From Takakia lepidozioides (Eukaryota; Streptophyta; Takakiopsida; Takakiales; Takakiaceae), in contig CM060732.1 in assembly GCA_030704615.1 (NCBI GenBank), positions 25,050,001 through 25,110,000 of the forward strand: a stretch of 60,000 nt of DNA, given 5' to 3'. How positions within the stretch are numbered: the stretch's first letter is position 1; every line of letters starts with the position of its first letter. The translations under genes and the position numbers were made by a program. Shown piece by piece: positions 52,815 through 60,000 of this stretch. The notes below the pieces were generated by a model. It searched no databases and had not been told where the DNA came from. It saw only the letters and a list, made by a program, of their open reading frames with translations.

Positions 52815-54100
52815 TCCAACATCTTCCTAATTTCTTCTTGAATGACTGCTCTTTCACGGACAAATTCTCTGTAAGCATATTGTTTGACTGGTTTTCCTTC
52901 AGTAATAATTTCATGCTTAAGTATCTTTGTGCAGCCCAGGTCATGTGATCCTTTGCTAAATATGTCCAGGTTCCTTTTGAGCAGCAGATGTAATTGAGCT
53001 TGCTGAGAATCAGTCAGTTCACCCACCTTAATCTCAGCCACTACCTGTTGAAAGTGAGCTTCTTGCTCAGTAGTGAGGCTATGACTTGTTGGGGCTGCAG
53101 CTAAACTGGTCATAGCAATCAGACCATCCAGAGGATCATCTTCCAGACCAATATCTCGTAGATGTAAGGCTGGCTCCACCGAGGATATGTCATTGATGGG
53201 CACAGCAGTGAGCCTGACCAACACTTGACCCTTCTTGATGGTGACAGACATACGCTCTGGATTGGCAATCAGAATGTGAACATGACCCCTAAAACCCCTA
53301 TCCAAAAGCCCTAAGGCAACCAAGCAATGTTTTTGTAATGACAGGCGTTTCCATCCCTCAATCTCAAGATATTTGCCTTGTGGGCAGATGAAGGCAAGGC
53401 CTGTAGACACAACGACTTGAGACATAGTAGGTAATTGAACATTAGCAGGGGCTCTAAGAAGAAGGGTGTCACCCTTGACAGGCATGGGTGCGCCAGTCTT
53501 GCAGCCAGCAGCAGGTATGTGCCACTGGTGTAAAAGCGTCGTTGGGGTGCTCTGAAAGCCAAAGAAGCGAGTCCAGTTGTATGTATCTCCAGCCCGTTGT
53601 CTGACTTCTCGTGAGACAGCCTTCATGCAAGCAAGATGTCTGGTCCCACTGCCTGCCAGGATAGGGATCTGATTCAAATTAACTTTGCAGCTGCCACCTT
53701 CACCATCCTTCAAAGTCATAACATTAGTACAAAGATCAATGGAAGCCATGGCTTCAGACATCCAATCTAACCCTAAAAGTAGTTGTTCGCCCATGGTTAC
53801 AATCCGTGTGATGGTGACAACCTTGCGACTAATTTTGACTGGTACACTAACTAAACCAAGAGGTTCATAGCTGGTTCCATCAGCTATGGTGACCTCAATA
53901 CCCTTGGCTGGAGACATTTTCAAACCCAGAACTTGAACCACATGCAAAGGAATGGCAGATACTGCACAGCCCGTGTCTATGACACATTGAAAAGACAAGT
54001 GACCAATATGACACTGTGTCATTAAGGGGTGAATACGCTCTCTATGCTTGGTTTTCACCACCTCAGTATGGAGCAACTTGAAATTTGTGGACACAAGCAA
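52811..54100 (-). pseudogene. Ty3 protease and connection region
   Basis: A 429-codon open frame begins before an aspartic protease with IDTGCAVSAIPLHVV (DTG at residues 42-44) and LLLGLDWMS (the ILG-type strand). A long connection domain follows (YLEIEGWKRLSLQKH, HVHILIANPERMSVTI). It ends CTKILKHEIITEGKPVKQYA and REFVRERAVIQEEIRKMLE, the normal lead-in to RT, where a one-base shift moves coding to the next frame. The DTGxxxSxIP form differs from DSGAS of the left-edge element, so the two are different lineages. It is the best preserved frame of this element. Confidence 0.85.
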
Positions 54101-54162
54101 AGTAGCTGATGGGTTAAAAGGTCTACACCTGTGATCACCTGGCCCTTCCTTAGCAGATGACC

Positions 54163-55053
54163 TTACTCGTTTAAAGCACCCTTACCCTTTTGATCTCGTT
54201 TCCATTGCTCATAGATGGCAGGTAAGTCTGGCTGCATGGGGCAAAACCTGGTCCAGTGCTCAGTGCTCTTACAAATCAGGCAGGCTGCTCTTTCCTGATA
54301 ACCTGAACCAGTATTGGTTTGACCTCTATGACCTGCCTTCCTTTCACCATCATCAGAAGTCCGCCAATGACTTTCAGCTTTGAAAGCCTGCAGCTCCATC
54401 CTTACAGTATCCTGCACATTTCTCACTACAGCATGCAACAATTCTAGGCAGCCCTCATCCCCATCAGTACCAGTACATGTATCAACATCATGTAACATGA
54501 CCTGAGACCGTTTGGTAGGAGCTAAACCTCTCTTTGCTGCCTTGATGCGAGCCCTTTCCTCAATGAGCTGAACCATCTCCTTGTCCGTTTCGTATGAGCT
54601 TTTTTCCAAGAACACTTGTTCAGTTGGTGGTAACCCTTTGATAAAAGAATCTTGGTGGCCAATGGAAATAAATTCCGCTGGCACAACATTCATCTTCATG
54701 CTTAATTCAAAGAACCTTAAGAAATTATCAAAATGGTCACCCAGCTTAAACTCTGGGTATGGCTGCTTGACAGGTTTGAATTCATGAGGTTTGGCAACTG
54801 TTTGTGTAGAATTAGTTTGTTTGTTCAACAAAAGTTCCAACAGAGCAGGACAATCAGAGATAGTTTTCATGGCATCACAAAGATCTTGTAAGTCCAAGCC
54901 ATCCGGATGATTGATGCCTCTTGATGTCGTAGCAGGTTGTGTCTCAGGACCAGGAACTGAGTCATCACCAAAGATCTCCTCTATCCCTTCCTTCCATTCA
55001 CTCATCTTAGCACTCTCAGACTCCAACAATTTAGCACGTTGCCTGGTCAACAT
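54163..55053 (-). CDS. Ty3 Gag with zinc knuckle
   Basis: A 296-codon open frame starts MLTRQRAKLLESESAKM. It has an HEFKPVKQPYPEFKLGDHFD and FLRFFELSMKMNV capsid-like centre (FxGxxxxFDxFLxxFE type), DSFIKGLPPTEQVFLE, and a CCHC knuckle CLICKSTEHWTRFC at residues 258-271. It is a complete-looking Gag without internal stops. The protease frame follows after 60 bases in another frame. The other genes of the element are broken, so this copy is probably not functional as a retrotransposon, but this ORF could still be translated. Confidence 0.75.
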   Translation of the reverse strand: MLTRQRAKLLESESAKMSEWKEGIEEIFGDDSVPGPETQPATTSRGINHPDGLDLQDLCDAMKTISDCPALLELLLNKQTNSTQTVAKPHEFKPVKQPYPEFKLGDHFDNFLRFFELSMKMNVVPAEFISIGHQDSFIKGLPPTEQVFLEKSSYETDKEMVQLIEERARIKAAKRGLAPTKRSQVMLHDVDTCTGTDGDEGCLELLHAVVRNVQDTVRMELQAFKAESHWRTSDDGERKAGHRGQTNTGSGYQERAACLICKSTEHWTRFCPMQPDLPAIYEQWKRDQKGKGALNE

Positions 55054-55101
55054 CCACTAAGATAACGTAAATGAAGATCAAGGCACAGAGAAAATCACCT
55101 G

Positions 55102-55989
55102 TCACTGGGATGCAGCATGCACTTCTCCCAATCCGTGACGGTGTAGGAAGATATGAAACGATGATTGTAACTGAGATACACGGCTTCGCCCTGCAGATGC
55201 CAAAGTGACTGAGCCACCTTCAGCTACCCTCTCCTTGACTACCAAGGAGTGCAACGGATACTTGTCAACAGGAGTCTGGACTCGACAGAGCCCGACCTTC
55301 TCTTGATCAAAGGTTTTGCCAGGAAAAATCACAATATCCCGCGCAGAGAGGTGAAACAAGTGCTGGGGGACGCCAGTAATGGATTGTTCCCACGAAAAAT
55401 CATCAGCAGGCTCATCGGGAGTCCAGGCAGGGCGTATGTTTGTCAGTGCCGCCGCACTCCCACCCTGAACAAGCTCCCAAAAACGATAACCACTAGGAAC
55501 CTTCGGGTGCAGAAAGCTCTCAAGGTTGTTGGTGCGATCTCGCATGACAACAAACTTAGGCACTCCAATCTATGGCCAAGTGAGCAGCTCGCCTTGTCCA
55601 AGTCGCTCACGGATGACCTCCCGAGGTAAGCACTTGGCGATTTCCTTTGCATGCAGCTTCTGCAGCAGTCTGCTAGCAATCGCACCCTGCTTGGCTTCAG
55701 TAATCTTGCGACGCTGCTCGCGTTTTTCTCCTTCAGAACTCACAGTCTTGCGCGCTTCATCAACAGCCGTCTGCTCAAACTTCTCTATCCAGTAAGCCGA
55801 GGGCACGTCAAGTGGAATCTCAGCGTCTCCCCTCACTAGCGGTTCTCCCTCGTAAGGCCTTAGCATTTCAGGGGACGCAGCATCATGCACAACACTCATG
55901 AAGACAGCTTCAAACGATTCGTCGTCAATCACAAACGAAGCAACATCATTCAAACTGGAAGCCATCGTCGCCGTTTGCACAGTGTTCAC
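55102..55989 (-). pseudogene. ORF upstream of gag, unknown function
   Basis: A single frame of 296 codons is split by one stop (TAG, 55570-55572). The first half has FVIDDESFEAVFMSVVHDA and DVPSAYWIEKFEQTAVD, then a basic helical stretch (EGEKREQRRKITEAKQGA, KEIAKCLPREVIRERLGQ). The second half reads VPKFVVMRDRTNN, YRFWELVQGGSAAA and DIVIFPGKTFDQEKVGL. It lies between the 5' LTR and gag in the same direction. An extra ORF at this place is uncommon for Ty3 elements. I do not recognise the family. Confidence 0.5.
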
Positions 55990-56192
55990 TCACAAAGCAG
56001 GAAGACACAAGACACACAAAATCAGCAAAAACAACATACACCAGGAGGGACAAATGATTGAACATAGTGGATTGCGCAGCCATCTTTCTAGATTTCCCGT
56101 ACAGCCGTCTTTCCACCATAGCCACACCGAACCTAGGCTATCATCAACAGGACACCCAAGCCGTTAGATTTAAATGCCCCCCATCTCCACCA
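55990..56192 (-). other. 5' leader of the Ty3 element
   Basis: A short leader lies between the 5' LTR and the first ORF. Directly after the LTR the minus strand reads TTGGTGGAGATGGGGGGCAT, a possible primer-binding site (TGG start). No matching tRNA was identified. Confidence 0.45.
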
Positions 56193-56638
56193 AGAACCCC
56201 GACGCAAGGATATGCTCTCGTCCTCTGCGGGTTAAGTCATGCACAAGGGATTGTAAGCTATAGAACTTTGCCAAGCCGACAGGGAAGGATCTATTGCAGA
56301 CCACACATACAATCTAAGCCAATCGTTGCACGCAGCAAAGCATCAACACAGTTTCATCCAGCGTCCTTCACACATCCACTGCACTAGTTTGTACACCAAA
56401 ACATCCTGCCTAAGCCTGATGATCTCTTCATTTAAATAATTGGGAGAGGCTAATATGGAGATCTAGATGCAGCACTCTTATTGGACATGCAGATTACAAG
56501 ACCTCACATCCGCCAGCTCAGTTTCCAGGTTGGCTTACCTCGTGACTGTTAACGTAGGACAATCCAACAACCCCATGCTTTTCATCCAAGGGACTGACAG
56601 GAGAGCATATGCACCGCCATGGAATCTGGAGCTCCACA
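56193..56638 (-). repeat. LTR (5' LTR) of the Ty3 element inside the hAT
   Basis: This is a direct copy of 49038-49530 with few substitutions, which suggests a recent insertion compared with the surrounding elements. The plus-strand edges are AGAACCCCG and GCTCCACA. Confidence 0.75.
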
Positions 56639-57325
56639 CCAGGCGGGTACCTACAAGGGCAAAACCCGGCAATATCCTGGTGGGGTAGGATACATGGACT
56701 TCTAAAACCTTGGCGCAAAACATACTAGTTGGGTCTTCTTCCTCGCGCTACCACTCCAATACCATGCATGCGTCGGTTGAGGGACATGATGCAGGGGTAG
56801 GGTCTACGGTAGTTTGAGGTTAGGGATACTAACTACATGTAGTGTTTTCAAGAGGGCTCTTCAATGAGGATGAGTTACAGGATGCTAATATGTTTGAAGA
56901 GGAGTAGATAAATGCAATTTGTTAGTTTTTGCTCTTAAAGAGTGATAGAGAAGAGTTAGGGGCCATTTGGGAAAATTTTCAATATTGAAATGGGCCATTT
57001 GAATAGTTGAAATCTTAATATGATTTTAAGGGCCTCCGTCCATTTATTATTATTATTTTATTTTTATTTTTAAGAGTTAGAAAGAATTGCAGTAGTGTAG
57101 CTGGTACGAGACCCTGGCACATACCAGGCTGGTATGACTTTTAAAAGTTTGTTTAATACCATACCAGTCAGATTTTCACTTTGATACCATACCATATATA
57201 CCATACAAGGCTATTAAATTTACACATCATTTGATACCAGTACCATACTGGTTCCAATAATTCAATTGTACCCCAATACCGTTACCCTAGTGGTATAAAA
57301 AAACCATGATACTAGTCCAACACTG
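56639..57325. other. Right internal part and terminus of the hAT element
   Basis: Non-coding AT-rich sequence is rich in ATACCAGxxTGGTATG, TACCATACC and GATACCA motifs (57105-57310), which look like subterminal transposase-binding repeats. It ends TAGTCCAACACTG. Confidence 0.55.
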
Positions 57326-57333
57326 GTAAGGAC

Positions 57334-58860
57334 ATTGTTGTTGGTAGCTCCGCCATAGCAGATGGAGAGATGTGACGTACCCTTAAGATATTTTAGGATC
57401 CGCTTCAAAACAACACAATGTGCTCGTGTAAGAGCGGTGGAGTACTTGGCAGCATTAGAGACCGCATAGGAAATATCTGGCCGCGTGCCAAGGCTGGCAA
57501 ATGCAATGCTTCCCAGAATCTGCTGATAGGGAAAATTTGTCTCAACATTTTCTTCATTTGTGGGTGAAAGGCGGAGATGAACATTTGGGTCAACAGGTAC
57601 AATGATTGAATTAGCATTCTCAACTTCCGAATCGTGCGCTCAATGTATACTTGTCGATCTAAGGAAAGCAAATGAAGGGCTCGGTTTCTGGTGATGCCTA
57701 AACCAACATAGCAATCAGGAACTCCTGTCTTTATCTCAAAGACATCATCCATTGAAGCAATGGTGTTCTGGATGCGGGAAGTACTGATACTGCAAGCGAG
57801 GCCGTCATCAACAAAAAATTGAGGCTCACGACTGCTCAAACATACACAAGGGTCTGCTGTACTCGGTGTGAAGTGATATGTGTGTGTTTGAGTGCAGGGA
57901 TTGTGTGTTTTTCTGGTGGTCCAAGCTGTGGCCATCTCTTTTGTGTGTGTGTGCCAATAATGGTCGATGTCAGGGACGAGAACATGACTGAACACAAACA
58001 AGAGATCAGACTAGAGGTACATGACTAGATAAGAAGTCAAGGTCGGCATGGCCGAATGCACGATGAGTAAATATGAATCAAGAGTACTGGGAATTGGACT
58101 GGAGTACTGGAAACTGGAAACAAGAGTAGCTTGAACTGGTGTTGGCGAGACTGAAGAGTGTCTAGTCTTGCCTTCTATACATACTGGCTACTAAGAAGCT
58201 TCGCTAAGAAGCTTCGCTAAGAAGCTTCGCTAAGAAGCTTCCCCTATGGAGGTTTCTTGCTGGAGAAGTTTCCAAGATTAAACAAAGGTTTCTTGATGGA
58301 GAAGCTTCCTTAAACAAATGAGGTATCTTGATGGAGAAGTTTGCTTAAGTCCATATATTGACTTGTGTAGACGACAAACTTTGTGTGGAGCAGAAGGGTC
58401 TATGAATCATGGAGCTTGGTCCATGTAAATCTCCTCATTGACTTTGCCATAGAGGAATGCAGTCTTGACATCGAATTGCACCATGTGCATATCCTCTACG
58501 GCAGCAATTGCTAAAATAGCACGGATGGAATCAAAACGTACCACTGGTGCAAATGTTTCATGGTAGTCGATTCCCTCTCGCTGTGTATAAAGCCTTTAGC
58601 CACAACTCTCGCTTTGAATCGATCGATTGTGCCATCAGACTTCAATTTCAACTTATACACCATTTGCAATTTACAGCATGGCATCCTGGTGGCAAATCTA
58701 TCAATGTCCACGTTTCATTCTTAATCAAAGAATCGAACTCATCGGTCTTGGCCATTTGCCACTATGCAACGTGCATAGATTGTGTGGCCTGATGGTATGT
58801 CTATGGTTCATCTGGCATCTCAATGGATTCAGCAGCAAATGCACTTGGAGCCTTGATTAG
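57334..58860 (-). pseudogene. Ty1/copia reverse transcriptase
   Basis: The minus strand has copia RT blocks. MAKTDEFDSLIKNETWTL lies near 58750, a VAKGF-type block near 58620, and VQFDVKTAFLYGKVNEEIYM near 58480-58420. After a gap, QFFVDDGLACSIS (FVDD at 57804-57815), YVGLGITRNRALHLLSLDRQVYI, SIAFASLGTRPDISYAVSN and LKRILKYLKGTSHL run down to 57340. About 580 bp between the DVKTAF and FVDD blocks do not look like copia and include a minisatellite, so an insertion or replacement is likely. The enzyme is broken by several frameshifts. RNase H continues at 48945 beyond the hAT insertion. Confidence 0.82.
58192..58242. repeat. 13-bp direct repeat, four copies
   Basis: Four perfect or near-perfect copies of TAAGAAGCTTCGC lie head to tail. 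They are followed by imperfect GGTTTCTTGCTGGAGAAG and GGTTTCTTGATGGAGAAG repeats to 58340. They lie in the foreign stretch that splits the copia RT. Confidence 0.85.
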
Positions 58861-59770
58861 GATAGATCCATCCTTTAAGAATGCTTCAGACTGCATTTAA
58901 TTTGGATCAGATCTGCAAAAGTTGTACCCAAAAATCTTGAACTGCGCGACCCAAAACTTATCGTTAAGGGTTAAGTGTTACATTCTATAAATGTTTGTGT
59001 GCTACATTAACCCCTTCCTAACTTGTTAATGTGTTAATCTTGTCTAAATGTTATTGTTTTTCTACTCCCGACTGTTAACATTTATCCAGGGCAGACTGTA
59101 CCAAACTTAATATATAGATGAGCATGTGACACATAAATACTACCACTATCATGACAGATTGTCCAACAGCTAATCTTTGTATACAAATAACCAAATCATT
59201 TAAAAAACACATGTTATTCAATGACAACAGATGAAACCTAGCTCATACTAGAGCTTCTCTGTGCACTGTATCCCTGCCAACTCACTCTGCATCCTACTCC
59301 CTTGACTTCACCAGTGAAGACTGATCAAAACTCCTTTGAACTGCATCATCTACACATTGCAAAATGTGCTTCCTGAACAGAAGGCTCTTTGGTCTCTCGT
59401 CTTTCGTAGCTCAAGTGACTTTATGTTGCCTTAGACATGGCCATTCAAATGACTGCAATCTTGAGTAGTATAAATCAGATAGAGGGCACAACAAGGGAGT
59501 TCCCACTTCCCTGATAGGAGGCCGGGTGTGAATGTGGAATACATTTCAGGTACACCATACACCTCCCAATTTGCTCGACGGAGCCCTTTTAGGGGGGTAA
59601 CAAATTTGTGTCTCTAACCCCTGCTGGTGGCCTCACTTAAGAATGATTCTCTCTGGACTATCGGCAGGATTGCACTGCATACAAGGAAATAAAGCATGAT
59701 TGCTCGCATGTATCCTACCAATGACTGACGTTACTATGAAACGAATCTACAAAATGATGATAGTTGTTGC
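58861..59770. other. Stretch without recognised genes
   Basis: The left 100 bp still read as degraded copia linker on the minus strand (GYNFCRSDPN near 58930). Beyond 59000 I see no gene, repeat or RNA. Confidence 0.3.
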
Positions 59771-60000
59771 TTACTCCAGATTCTCCATCCGAGTGAGTGC
59801 TATGTGTCGATGTCTTTGGGCTTCTGGGGTGCTACTGGCCTTAAGAACTGGGGAGTCACTTGACGCCGTATCTCCTTGAGACTGGTCAAGGGACATGGGG
59901 GGCGGTGCATGTACATCGGTGTTTGAAGTTCCCTTTGACACCATTCGGGACTGTACATCTTTGGCTTGCTGCACTTTGTACATGTCTCGATACACTTTGC
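59771..60000 (-). other. Possible exon at the window edge
   Basis: An open frame enters from the right edge on the minus strand: KVYRDMYKVQQAKDVQSRM, then a Ser/Pro/Thr-rich low-complexity stretch (HAPPPMSLDQSQGD, SSDSPVLKASSTPEAQ) and HRHIALTRMENLE. It ends at a fair donor (GGA|GTAAGC, near 59776). No transposon motif is seen, so it may be an exon of a host gene continuing outside the window. No family is recognised. Confidence 0.25.

Larger units (their letters stand above)
48954..57325. mobile_element. hAT-type DNA transposon inserted in the copia pol
   Basis: The target duplication GTAAGGAC (8 bp, 48946-48953 and 57326-57333) flanks an element that starts TAGTGTTGGACCGGTAT and ends with the inverse of CAGTGTTGGACTAGTAT. 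An 8-bp duplication and YAGTGTTG ends are hAT features. The terminal parts contain GGTATGGTA/TACCATACC subterminal motifs (57100-57310). No hAT transposase is present: the inside is filled by a Ty3 element, so this is a non-autonomous carrier enlarged by a later insertion. Confidence 0.8.

Overview
This is a eukaryotic, plant-lineage (streptophyte) window made almost entirely of transposable elements. Spliced GT-AG exons, plant-type CACTA and Mutator transposases, Athila/Tat-like Ty3 polymerases, Ty1/copia and hAT ends all point that way. A non-seed streptophyte (charophyte, bryophyte, lycophyte or fern) fits best, but the sequence alone does not fix the species. I see no rRNA, no complete tRNA gene, no CRISPR array and no clear single-copy host gene. 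One open exon-like frame at the right edge could belong to one.

The main structure is a deeply nested CACTA (En/Spm) element. Its TNP2-type transposase gene begins at about 3509 and ends at 41375. The element's right end is at 42270, with a CACTACAGCAAA-type inverted terminus and GTCGC-rich subterminal repeats. The gene is cut into four blocks (3509-4469, 17624-18075, 31871-32726, 40044-41375) by three insertions. (1) MULE-1, 4470-17623, lies between copies of an 11-bp target duplication. (2) A Ty3-type LTR element, 18076-31870, sits in a phase-1 intron 12 bp from the donor and carries a second, inverted pol copy with a large extra ORF. (3) MULE-2, 32727-40043, lies between 10-bp duplications. 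MULE-1 and MULE-2 belong to one family: CATGAGC-rich termini beginning GGGGGTTGCTATT, a SWIM-finger Mutator-like transposase, and arrays of a GGCGCC-centred palindrome.

The most unusual content is the second gene of that MULE family. In MULE-1 it is a multi-exon minus-strand gene (10479 to 4691). It shows, in order, a charged lysine-rich N-terminus, a DGNHR (ParB/sulfiredoxin-like) motif, a basic linker, a DIPDG segment resembling motif IV of amino-methyltransferases, and an LDLTCGTG segment resembling motif I, then an acidic tail. That order (IV before I) is that of beta-class DNA N4/N6 methyltransferases. MULE-2 carries a recognisably homologous, more damaged copy (35588 to 33400). A methyltransferase-like protein riding on a Mutator-type transposon is the strongest candidate for an undescribed system here. 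The assignment is an inference from motifs.

Right of the CACTA end, 42271-46520 is a dense array of about 105-bp units mixed with short interspersed elements that carry a tRNA-type B box on the minus strand. At 48470-58860 a minus-strand copia polymerase is split by a hAT element (48954-57325, 8-bp duplication GTAAGGAC), and that hAT element contains a minus-strand Ty3 retrotransposon with its own LTRs. The left edge (1-2067) is a truncated Ty3 gag-pol. Nearly every element is broken by stops and frameshifts, so most coding features are given as pseudogenes.
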